From: Bacteroidota bacterium
GTDB lineage: Bacteria; Bacteroidota; Bacteroidia; Flavobacteriales; Flavobacteriaceae
Direction of reading: 5' to 3'
NCBI GenBank assembly: GCA_006227965.1
Contig: SBFL01000320.1
Location: 1 to 20,431, forward strand
Length of the DNA: 20,431 nucleotides
The notes beneath the pieces are model-generated. The model was not told where the DNA came from, ran no database searches, and saw only the letters and a program-made list of their open reading frames with translations. The position numbers and the translations under genes were made by a program. Below are positions 7,938-14,396 of this stretch, piece after piece (the first letter of the stretch is position 1; each line of letters begins with the position of its first letter).

Positions 7938-8880
7938 TCTTCTGGCTTTGTTATTGCTCCTTGGGTCCTGCCGGGAAAAAGAAGCGGCCCCTGTGGTGGT
8001 GGATGCCCCAGCGGCCCGGGAGGAAGGATATTTTAACCCGCAGGCCCTGGTAGATGCCGCTGATCTCATGCAGCTGTCGGGAGAGGAACATATCAAAGTC
8101 GTCGACTTCAGGAAGCGGGAGGATTTTGACCAGGGACATATTCCCGGGGCCCTGCCCTTGTGGCGGACAGACATCGAAGATCGGGAAGCTGCGGTGCAAG
8201 GCCTTATCGCCTCCAGGGAAACCATGGAAGCCCTGCTTTCCGAACTGGGCATCTCCAGCGAAGACACTATTGTAATCTACGACGACCGGGGTTGTGTGGA
8301 TGCGGCACGCCTTTGGTGGGTGTTGCAGGTTTATGGCTATGACAAAACGCGATTGCTGAATGGTGGCCTACATGCCTGGGAAAGTCAAAATGGCCCATTG
8401 AATTCCCGGTATATCCCCCCGCCTCACAGCGCCTTCCGGTTTGAAGGTCCGGGCAGGCCTTCCATGAAGATCGGCCGGGACAGTGTCCTCGCCCTGCTGG
8501 GCAATCCGGAATGGATCCTGATCGATACCCGCACTTCGGATGAATACAGCGGGAAAAGGCTGAAAGAAGGTGCCCTGGCTGCCGGGAGGATTCCCGGCAG
8601 CATCAACATTGACTGGGCTGAGGCTGTTCATTTCAACGGGGATATGACCTTCAGGCCTGTGGAACAGCTCAGAAAGAAATACGGCAGGATTCCGGATGAT
8701 CCCGGTCAATCTGTTATTGCCTATTGTCATTCAGGGGTACGGTCGGCGCATACGAGTTTTGTTTTAACCCAGCTGCTGGGATACAACCAGGTCCACAACT
8801 ACGATGGGTCCTGGCTGGAATGGAGTTCCTTTGAAGGGGCTCCGATAGAGAAAGATAGTATCACTTCAATTTTAAAATAG
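7921..8880 (+). CDS. Lipoprotein two-domain rhodanese (thiosulfate/3-mercaptopyruvate sulfurtransferase-like)
   Basis: The start at 7921 (MYWKSSLLALLLLLGSCREK) is chosen because it gives a clear lipoprotein signal with lipobox LLGSC, Cys17; an upstream in-frame ATG at 7870 would bury this signal. The 319-residue product has two rhodanese domains. The N-terminal one (about 38-165) contains VVDFRKREDFDQGHIPGALP and YDDRGCVDAARLWWVL, without a proper active loop. The C-terminal one (about 185-310) has LIDTRTSDEYSG and the active loop AYCHSGVRSAHTSF with Cys269. Family members move sulfane sulfur from thiosulfate or mercaptopyruvate to a thiol. Here it should sit on the periplasmic side, next to the sulfite dehydrogenase, where it could release sulfite from thiosulfate for that enzyme. 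It overlaps the cytochrome gene by 17 bp and ends 2 bp before the next start. Confidence 0.88.
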   Translation: MYWKSSLLALLLLLGSCREKEAAPVVVDAPAAREEGYFNPQALVDAADLMQLSGEEHIKVVDFRKREDFDQGHIPGALPLWRTDIEDREAAVQGLIASRETMEALLSELGISSEDTIVIYDDRGCVDAARLWWVLQVYGYDKTRLLNGGLHAWESQNGPLNSRYIPPPHSAFRFEGPGRPSMKIGRDSVLALLGNPEWILIDTRTSDEYSGKRLKEGALAAGRIPGSINIDWAEAVHFNGDMTFRPVEQLRKKYGRIPDDPGQSVIAYCHSGVRSAHTSFVLTQLLGYNQVHNYDGSWLEWSSFEGAPIEKDSITSILK

Positions 8881-8882
8881 CT

Positions 8883-9764
8883 ATGGAAAAATACCTGGAT
8901 GCTTTTGGAAACGCCTTTATGGGAACCGTGCAATGGACCTGGAAGTCCATCATTTTTGAAGTCCCGTGGTACACGAACTACTTCTGGGGGCTGATCGCGA
9001 TTTCCCTGGTGGTATGGATACTCGAAATCGCTTTCCCCTGGAGGAAGAACCAGTCCATCTTTCGTCAGGACTTCTGGTTGGATGCCTTCTACATGTTTTT
9101 CAACTTTTTCATTTTCGCCATCGTCATCAGCGGGGTGTATAAGGTTCTGGAGGTCTTCTTTGCAGACATAGGTATCACAGCCCAAAGCGTGTCCATAATC
9201 GACTTGGGTGGATGGCCTATGTGGCTTCAGTTGCTGGTCTTTTTTATCGTGCTGGATTTCGTACAGTGGTTCACCCATGTGCTGCTCCATAAATACCCGG
9301 TCCTCTGGAATTTCCACAAGGTGCACCACAGCGTGAAGGAGATGGGATTTGCAGCCCACTTGCGGTACCACTGGATGGAAAACGTCCTCTACAAACCCCT
9401 GAAGGTTTTCGGGGTGATGATTTTAGGAGGGTTTGAGCCGGAGCAGGCCTATATCGTGCACTTTGTGGCCATTGCCATCGGGCACCTGAACCACGCTAAT
9501 ATCAAGCTGACCTGGGGTCCGCTGAAATACATCTTCAACAACCCGGTCATGCACCTGTACCACCACGCATATACCCTGCCAGAGGGTTCTTACGGAGTGA
9601 ATTTCGGGATCAGCCTGAGCCTTTGGGACTATATTTTCAAAACGAATTATATCCCGGAAGACAGCGGCACCATAGAACTCGGATTCCCTGGGGATGAAAA
9701 TTTCCCCAAGGATTTTGTCCACCAGAATATCTACGGATTCGGGAAAACCGCCAAGGAGTCTTAA
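8883..9764 (+). CDS. Sterol desaturase / fatty acid hydroxylase superfamily membrane protein
   Basis: A 293-residue polytopic protein with the histidine clusters of the non-heme di-iron family: HVLLH at 132-136, FHKVHHS at 144-150, HLNH at 201-204 and MHLYHHAY at 223-230. Hydrophobic helices lie near 33-51, 66-88 and 113-130. Family members hydroxylate or desaturate lipids with O2. It is the fourth gene of the sulfite dehydrogenase operon, 2 bp after the rhodanese, so it should be expressed with it. I know no established role for this family in sulfur oxidation; links to lipid modification or to sulfonolipid synthesis, which uses sulfite-derived headgroups in Bacteroidota, are speculation. 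The gene ends 7 bp before the convergent racemase gene. Confidence 0.87.
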   Translation: MEKYLDAFGNAFMGTVQWTWKSIIFEVPWYTNYFWGLIAISLVVWILEIAFPWRKNQSIFRQDFWLDAFYMFFNFFIFAIVISGVYKVLEVFFADIGITAQSVSIIDLGGWPMWLQLLVFFIVLDFVQWFTHVLLHKYPVLWNFHKVHHSVKEMGFAAHLRYHWMENVLYKPLKVFGVMILGGFEPEQAYIVHFVAIAIGHLNHANIKLTWGPLKYIFNNPVMHLYHHAYTLPEGSYGVNFGISLSLWDYIFKTNYIPEDSGTIELGFPGDENFPKDFVHQNIYGFGKTAKES

Positions 9765-9771
9765 GGGCTTT

Positions 9772-10461
9772 TCAGGAATCTCCCCCCATGATAAAATCAA
9801 CCGCCATACGGGCGTGAAGGTCCGTAGTGGCCAGGGTGGGAACCTCAACATCCTCTGCCCTGATCAGCAGGGGCAGTTCGGTACATCCCAGGATGATCCC
9901 TTCAGCACCCCGCTCCCTGAGCCGACTTATTTGTTCTTCGTAAAAATTTCGGGCGGCATCCGTGAATTTCCCGCGGGTCAGCTCAACGGAAACATATCTG
10001 TGGGACTGGGAAACGGCGTGATCCTCAGGAATGATGACCTCAATCCCGTATTTCTTTTTCAGCACCCCGGGTATAAAGTCCCCTGTCATGGTGGGACGGT
10101 TGCCCAGAAGGCCCAGTTTTTTAAGACCAAGGCGGGTTGCCTCCATTCCCGTGGCATCCGCAATATGAAGGATTGGGACTTCTATTTTCGGCTGTACGTA
10201 GTCGTAGACCATGTGGGGTGTATTGGCACAGATGAGGATCGCGGACGCCCCTGCTTCCATGAGCGTGTTGGAAACCTCCAGGTACTTGGCATTAATCCGG
10301 TCCCGGTCTTGTTCCCGCATGATCTCAATGTTGATGCTGTAGAGGATCAGCTCGGGGTTTCCCCGGGTCCCAATGTGTTCCCCCACTCCTTCGTTGATGA
10401 GTTTGTAATAGGCCACTGTGGAATGCCAGGAAGTTCCGCCTATCAATCCCAGAGTTCTCAT
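9772..10461 (-). CDS. Aspartate/glutamate racemase family protein
   Basis: The ATG at 10461 gives MRTLGLIGGTSWHSTVAYYK, the standard N-terminus of this family; another ATG two codons upstream would add only MT. The product is about 229 residues. Both catalytic cysteines are present: ICANTPHMVYD with Cys78 and ILGCTELPLLI with Cys193, along with LGLKKLGLLGNRPTMTGDFI between the two half-domains. The enzymes racemise aspartate, glutamate or broad-range amino acids without cofactor; which one is used here cannot be told. It follows the DUF3365 heme protein by 16 bp in the same direction and is probably co-transcribed. The link to sulfur metabolism is not evident. Confidence 0.88.
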   Translation of the reverse strand: MRTLGLIGGTSWHSTVAYYKLINEGVGEHIGTRGNPELILYSINIEIMREQDRDRINAKYLEVSNTLMEAGASAILICANTPHMVYDYVQPKIEVPILHIADATGMEATRLGLKKLGLLGNRPTMTGDFIPGVLKKKYGIEVIIPEDHAVSQSHRYVSVELTRGKFTDAARNFYEEQISRLRERGAEGIILGCTELPLLIRAEDVEVPTLATTDLHARMAVDFIMGGDS

Positions 10462-10477
10462 AGTCATAAATTTTGGG

Positions 10478-11101
10478 TTAGTTCTCAGGAAAGGCAACCT
10501 TCCACAACCCCCTGAGTTCCCCTGCCGAATACCCCACTGCCCGGTCTTCCGGGTAGCGTTCCTTTATTCCGGAATACACTTCTGGGGTTATTTCCATTCC
10601 CGGACTGCCGTGGCACTGCAGGCAAAGATTATTAGTTACAATGGGATAGTAAACGTGAATCCTGTTCTCCCGGAGTGCCACTAGTCCTTTCGCTGTATGG
10701 CCTTCGGCCAGATCCTTCCTGTATACCGAAAAATACTTCATCTCCCCCTCTGATGCCGCGCTCTGCGGGTTTCGGGGACGGTCCGTTATCCTGCTGATAG
10801 TGGCGCCAAGTTCCCGAGAAAGGCTGTCTGTTATAGCAAGGGCGTTTAGGTTGCAGAATTCAATGGCCGCAGGTGCACCTTCTTTTGAAATTTTTTCCTG
10901 CAGGGTTTTACCCAGGGCAGCCTGAACAGCCATGGCATATTCCAGGCCGGTCTCCCTGTACTGTTCCGTGGTTGCGGTCTGCCCGATCCGGACTGCTGCC
11001 TCCTTCTCCGGGTAGGAGCCCTCCTGCCCTTTCCGGTCAGCTTCCCCCCTGCAGGCAAGCAGCGCAAAGGGCAATGCACAAAGTAGCAGTTCTTTTTTCA
11101 T
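10478..11101 (-). CDS. DUF3365 (Tll0287-like) heme c lipoprotein
   Basis: The ATG at 11101 yields MKKELLLCALPFALLACRGE, a lipoprotein signal with lipobox LLAC (Cys17). The reading frame is open further upstream, but that stretch runs through a terminator hairpin and gives no signal. The 207-residue product carries AIEFCNLNALAITDSLSRELGATISRITDRPRNPQSAA (about 79-116 region), the hallmark of Tll0287-like domains, and one heme motif CLQCH near the C-terminal third (LCLQCHGSPG). The family consists of periplasmic heme proteins thought to sense redox state or carry electrons; no enzymatic role is settled. Its start is only 35 bp downstream of a strong intrinsic terminator, so expression needs readthrough or a promoter that overlaps the terminator. 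Confidence 0.85.
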   Translation of the reverse strand: MKKELLLCALPFALLACRGEADRKGQEGSYPEKEAAVRIGQTATTEQYRETGLEYAMAVQAALGKTLQEKISKEGAPAAIEFCNLNALAITDSLSRELGATISRITDRPRNPQSAASEGEMKYFSVYRKDLAEGHTAKGLVALRENRIHVYYPIVTNNLCLQCHGSPGMEITPEVYSGIKERYPEDRAVGYSAGELRGLWKVAFPEN

Positions 11102-11136
11102 GATGTCCCGATCTGTGTCTGTTGAGAAAAAGGTAC

Positions 11137-11177
11137 AAAAAAAAGAAAGCGGCCCATTTATAAATAAGGCCGCTTTC
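11137..11177 (-). terminator. Strong intrinsic terminator upstream of the DUF3365 gene
   Basis: A perfect 10-bp inverted repeat, GAAAGCGGCC at 11145-11154 and its complement at 11168-11177, encloses a 13-nt AT-rich loop. On the minus strand the hairpin is followed directly by eight T residues (11137-11144). It has no matching T-run on the plus strand. It ends the transcript from the promoter at 11278-11322 and any readthrough from the dioxygenase gene at 11359-12771. Confidence 0.88.
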
Positions 11178-11274
11178 CTCACTAAAAACAATCAACTCAA
11201 CCTTTTAAATATGTTCCAACTGCCCTCTGAGGGCGCGTTGTCTTTCAATCTCAACCGGATCTTTTACAATCTCA
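11137..11274 (-). ncRNA. Candidate regulated small RNA (or attenuated leader)
   Basis: The interval runs from the transcription start predicted from the -7 element at 11278-11285 to the U-tract of the terminator, about 138 nt. No ATG begins an open frame of useful length on the minus strand within it. A short hairpin GCCC-TCAGA-GGGC is visible at 11222-11234, followed by an A/T-rich, probably single-stranded stretch and the terminator hairpin. The presence of a full operator and promoter in front of a stretch without a gene is the main evidence. It may instead be the 5' leader of the DUF3365 gene with premature termination. No similarity to a known RNA family is recognised. Confidence 0.5.
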
Positions 11275-11277
11275 GAG

Positions 11278-11322
11278 CTAAAATAGGTTGTTCTATATTT
11301 CAACACAGTAACATTGGTTACA
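11278..11322 (-). promoter_or_regulatory. Crp/Fnr-type operator and -7 element before a non-coding interval
   Basis: On the minus strand the operator at 11307-11322 reads TGTAACCAATGTTACT, one mismatch to the perfect palindrome, in the last base. TATTTTAG (11278-11285) follows after exactly 21 nt, one base from TAnnTTTG. The next gene start in this direction is 205 bp away, with a terminator between. Confidence 0.78.
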
Positions 11323-11358
11323 CAGACGGAAAATTTTTCCTCCGGCTCCTGATGTGCA

Positions 11359-12771
11359 TCACAAAGTGCTCGGGCAGACATAATCGGTTACCGGCAGCCC
11401 GGCTTCCTTGATGGCATCAAAGCCTCCGGTGACATCCACCAGGTTGTGGATCCCACGGCTTTTCAGGATAGACGCTGCCACCATGCTCCGATACCCGCCC
11501 GCACAGTGCACGTAGAAAACCTCTTCCTTCGGGAAGGTGCTCAGGTAGGTGTTTAAGAAATCAAGGGGCGTGTTTTCAGCATCCACCAGGTGCTCGGACA
11601 GGTATTCACTCTCCTTGCGGACGTCAAAGACATGCACCGCCTTTTCTGATCCGATAAGGGCCTGCAGTTCTTTCGCGCTGATCGGGCTCACGGTGTCGTA
11701 TTCCTTGGAGGCCTTTTTCCATGCTTCAAAACCACCATCCAGGTAGCCAAGGGCATTGTCAAACCCAACCCGGGAAAGACGGGTCACCGCCTCTTCTACA
11801 CGGTCCTTATCGGCTACCAGCAGGATGGGCTGGGCCACGTCGGCCACAAGCGCTCCCACCCAGGGGGCAAAACTGCCATCCAACCCTATGAAAATTGACC
11901 GCGGGATATGTCCTTTGGCGAAATCCTCCTTGCTCCTTACATCCAGCACGATGGCGCCGGTTTCGTTGGCGGCCACCTCAAAACCGTCGGGGTCCAGGGC
12001 CCGGGTCCCGCGCTCCAGGACGAGATCTATATCTTCATACCCCTCCTTGTTCATCTTAACGTTAAGCGGGAAATATTGAGGGGGGGGCAACAGGCCTTCA
12101 GTTACTTCACGGACAAATTCTTCACGTGTCATATCCTTCCTGAGGGCATAATTGGTCTGTTTTTGATTCCCCAGTGTATCCACGGTTTCCTTGGACATAT
12201 TCTTCCCACAGGCCGAACCAGCTCCGTGAGCCGGATAGACGATTATATCATCGGCCAGCGGCATGATCTTCTTCCTCAGGCTGTCGTAGAGGGTGGAGGC
12301 AAGCTGCTCCTGTGTCATGTCGGCTGCTTTCTGTGCGAGGTCGGGTCGACCCACATCTCCCAGGAAAAGGGTGTCCCCGCTGAAGATTGCATGGTCCCTG
12401 CCATCGGCATCCCGAAGCAGATACGTGGTGCTCTCCATGGTATGTCCCGGCGTATGAAGGACAACAATGGTGAGGTCCCCTACTTTAAATTCCTGCCCGT
12501 CCTCTGCGATGATGGCATCATAGCTGGGGTTGGCCAGGGGGCCATAGACGATAGGTGCCCCTGTTTTTTTGGAAAGGGTGACATGCCCGCTGACAAAATC
12601 AGCGTGGAAATGGGTTTCGAAAATATACTTGATATCCGCGTCATCCTGACGGGCGCGCTTGATGTAAGGGCCTACTTCCCTCAGGGGGTCGATGATAGCC
12701 GCTTCTCCATTACTCTCTATATAATACGCTCCCTGTGCCAGGCAGCCGGTATAAATTTGTTCAATTGTCAT
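11359..12771 (-). CDS. Persulfide dioxygenase-rhodanese fusion (MBL fold), copy 1
   Basis: A 470-residue protein. Residues 1-240 form a metallo-beta-lactamase fold of the ETHE1/Blh persulfide dioxygenase type: THFHADFVSGH (53-63) supplies the metal ligands and flanking residues, followed by LHTPGHTMESTTYLL and FSGDTLFLGDVGRPDLAQ, the Fe(II) histidine and aspartate positions. Two rhodanese domains follow. The first (about 255-355) starts with IVLDVRSKEDFAKGHIPRS but has no active cysteine (LLVADKDRVEEA). The second (about 368-460) ends in the active loop VHCAGGYRSMVAAS with Cys423. The expected reaction is oxidation of glutathione or similar persulfide to sulfite, with the rhodanese making or using thiosulfate. 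It is cytoplasmic, with no signal. It has its own operator and lies directly downstream of its paralogue, separated by a terminator. Confidence 0.9.
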   Translation of the reverse strand: MTIEQIYTGCLAQGAYYIESNGEAAIIDPLREVGPYIKRARQDDADIKYIFETHFHADFVSGHVTLSKKTGAPIVYGPLANPSYDAIIAEDGQEFKVGDLTIVVLHTPGHTMESTTYLLRDADGRDHAIFSGDTLFLGDVGRPDLAQKAADMTQEQLASTLYDSLRKKIMPLADDIIVYPAHGAGSACGKNMSKETVDTLGNQKQTNYALRKDMTREEFVREVTEGLLPPPQYFPLNVKMNKEGYEDIDLVLERGTRALDPDGFEVAANETGAIVLDVRSKEDFAKGHIPRSIFIGLDGSFAPWVGALVADVAQPILLVADKDRVEEAVTRLSRVGFDNALGYLDGGFEAWKKASKEYDTVSPISAKELQALIGSEKAVHVFDVRKESEYLSEHLVDAENTPLDFLNTYLSTFPKEEVFYVHCAGGYRSMVAASILKSRGIHNLVDVTGGFDAIKEAGLPVTDYVCPSTL

Positions 12772-12798
12772 AGCGTAAATCCTTGTTTTTATTTAAGA

Positions 12799-12843
12799 CA
12801 AAAATAATCCCCCGGTGTTCCCTCTACAGTAACTCAAGTTACA
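12799..12843 (-). promoter_or_regulatory. Crp/Fnr-type operator and -7 element of dioxygenase copy 1
   Basis: On the minus strand the operator at 12828-12843 reads TGTAACTTGAGTTACT, with a mismatch only in the last base. TATTTTTG (12799-12806), an exact TAnnTTTG, follows after 21 nt. The start codon is 56 bp from the operator. The terminator of the upstream paralogue begins 4 bp away. Confidence 0.87.
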
Positions 12844-12847
12844 AAAG

Positions 12848-12881
12848 AAAAAAAGCCCGTCAACTGAAGCCCGGGCCTTTT
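12848..12881 (-). terminator. Intrinsic terminator of dioxygenase copy 2
   Basis: On the minus strand AAAGGCCCG (12872-12880) pairs with CGGGCTTTT (12851-12859), a 9-bp stem with one G-U pair and a 12-nt loop, followed by a run of T (forward A at 12848-12854). It lies 18 bp after the stop codon of the gene at 12899-14317, so the two paralogues are separate transcription units. Confidence 0.85.
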
Positions 12882-12898
12882 CTATGATATCCTCAACC

Positions 12899-14317
12899 TT
12901 AGAGGAGTGTGGTAGGACAGATGTATTCTGACTTCGGAAGCGAGGTCTCCTTCATCTCGTCAAATCCTCCGGCAATGTCTGCGAAGTTGCTCCAGCCGCG
13001 CTGTTTCAGAATGGAAGAAGCGATCATGCTGCGGTAACCTCCCGCGCAATGCAACAGGAAGGGTTTGTCCTTCGGGATTTCAGCGAGGTGCTGGTTGATC
13101 TCGTTCAGCGGTATGTTTACCGCATCGATCAGGTGCTCGGAGTCGAATTCACTTTTCTTGCGCACATCGATGATCATGGGTAGCTGATGTTTCTCATACT
13201 GCTTCACGACTTCCTGCACAGTTACCCTTTTGGCTGTTTCCACATCTTTGCCGGATTTATTCCAGGTGTCAAACCCGCCCTTGAGGAATCCAAGGGTGTT
13301 GTCATATCCAACCCTGGAAAGCCTGGTTACAGCCTCTTCTTCCCTGTCTTTATAGGTGACCAGCAGGATGGCCTGCTTCACGTCCGGGATCATTTCTCCT
13401 ACCCACTGGGCAAAATTCCCGTCCAGGCCGATATTGATGCTGTTGGGGATAAACCCTTTGGCAAAGTCCTCCGCATTGCGGGTGTCGAGGACCAGGGCGC
13501 CTGTTTCATTGGCCGCAGCCTCAAAGGCCCCGGGGCCCAGCGGCTGGGTTCCGCGCTCCATGATTTTATCAAGGGATTCATATCCCTTGATGTTCATCAG
13601 GACATTTTGCGGAAAGTACCCCGGGGGCGCCGTAAGCCCTGTGAGCAATTCTTTGATGAATTCTTCCTTGGTCATATCCGCGCGCAGGGCGTAATTGACT
13701 TCCTTCTGGTGTCCCAGGGTATCCGTGGTTTCCTTGCTCATCATCTTGCCGCAGGCCGACCCGGCTCCGTGGTTGGGATAGACGATCAGATGGTCCGGCA
13801 ACGGCATGATCTTGTTGCGCAGGGAGTCAAAGAGGTGGCCTGCCAGTTTCTCTTCTGTAAGGTCGGAAACCACGTGCTGTGCCAGGTCAGGACGTCCCAC
13901 ATCGCCTATAAACAAGGTGTCCCCGGTAATGATCCCATGCATCTGATCCTTGTCGTCGATCAGCAGGTAAGTGGTACTTTCCATGGTGTGCCCGGGGGTA
14001 TGGATCACTTTTACCTTATAGTCCCCGATCTCAAAAACCTGCCCGTCCTCAGCGACGATGGCTTCGTATGCGGGCTTGGCGCCCGGTCCGAATACAATCT
14101 CTGCCCCGGTTTTCTTTTGCAAATCCAGGTGCCCGCTGACAAAGTCAGCGTGGAAATGGGTTTCAAAAACGTACTTGATCTCAGCATTGTCTATCTGGGC
14201 ACGGTCAATATAGGGCTGTACCTCTCTCAAGGGGTCGAATACCGCCGCCTCGCCCTTGCTTTCGATGTAGTACGCGGCATGGGCCAGGCATCCTGTATAA
14301 ATTTGTTCAACTTTCAT
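12899..14317 (-). CDS. Persulfide dioxygenase-rhodanese fusion (MBL fold), copy 2
   Basis: A 472-residue paralogue of the next gene, alike along its whole length. The metal motif THFHADFVSGH is again at 53-63, followed by IHTPGHTMESTTYLL and ITGDTLFIGDVGRPDLAQ. The first rhodanese domain (VLDTRNAEDFAKGFIPNSI) also lacks a catalytic cysteine (LLVTYKDREEEA); the second has the active loop LHCAGGYRSMIASS with Cys424. Both copies end in the same type of tail, Y-[VI]-C-P-[ST]-T-L. The copies differ in surface residues and in the linker (about 355-375), so the duplication is not recent. It should be a cytoplasmic iron enzyme acting on low-molecular-weight persulfides. The operator for this gene overlaps the end of the SulP gene, so it can be transcribed both with SulP and alone. 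Confidence 0.9.
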   Translation of the reverse strand: MKVEQIYTGCLAHAAYYIESKGEAAVFDPLREVQPYIDRAQIDNAEIKYVFETHFHADFVSGHLDLQKKTGAEIVFGPGAKPAYEAIVAEDGQVFEIGDYKVKVIHTPGHTMESTTYLLIDDKDQMHGIITGDTLFIGDVGRPDLAQHVVSDLTEEKLAGHLFDSLRNKIMPLPDHLIVYPNHGAGSACGKMMSKETTDTLGHQKEVNYALRADMTKEEFIKELLTGLTAPPGYFPQNVLMNIKGYESLDKIMERGTQPLGPGAFEAAANETGALVLDTRNAEDFAKGFIPNSINIGLDGNFAQWVGEMIPDVKQAILLVTYKDREEEAVTRLSRVGYDNTLGFLKGGFDTWNKSGKDVETAKRVTVQEVVKQYEKHQLPMIIDVRKKSEFDSEHLIDAVNIPLNEINQHLAEIPKDKPFLLHCAGGYRSMIASSILKQRGWSNFADIAGGFDEMKETSLPKSEYICPTTLL

Positions 14318-14351
14318 ATCTCTCCTTTGTTATTGATTAGATTACTTCACA

Positions 14352-14396
14352 CGAAAATAAAGAGGAGACTCCACTCCTTCAGTTACTTAAGTTACA
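14352..14396 (-). promoter_or_regulatory. Crp/Fnr-type operator and -7 element of dioxygenase copy 2
   Basis: On the minus strand the operator at 14381-14396 reads TGTAACTTAAGTAACT; the distal arm is exact, the proximal arm has two mismatches. TATTTTCG (14352-14359) follows after 21 nt, one base from TAnnTTTG. The TAA stop of the SulP gene lies inside the operator. Confidence 0.75.

Noticed and set aside
9694..10515. Plus-strand open frame across the racemase gene
   Set aside because: The racemase frame has both catalytic cysteines and a standard start; the plus frame is a shadow.
11102..11191. Longer N-terminus for the DUF3365 protein, starting at 11191
   Set aside because: It would translate through a perfect terminator hairpin and hide a clear lipoprotein signal that begins at 11101.
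11225..11277. CTCTGAG/CTCAGAG inverted pair in the candidate small RNA, considered as a switching structure
   Set aside because: The upstream copy (11271-11277) spans the predicted transcription start, so most of it would not be in the RNA, and 7 bp is weak.
11328..11340. GGAAAATTTTTCC palindrome after dioxygenase copy 1, considered as its terminator
   Set aside because: Six base pairs of mostly A-T with almost no loop and no following T-run; not a credible intrinsic terminator.
11908..12807. Plus-strand open frame of about 300 codons opposite dioxygenase copy 1
   Set aside because: It is antisense to a well-supported gene, shows no family motif and runs over the operator of that gene.
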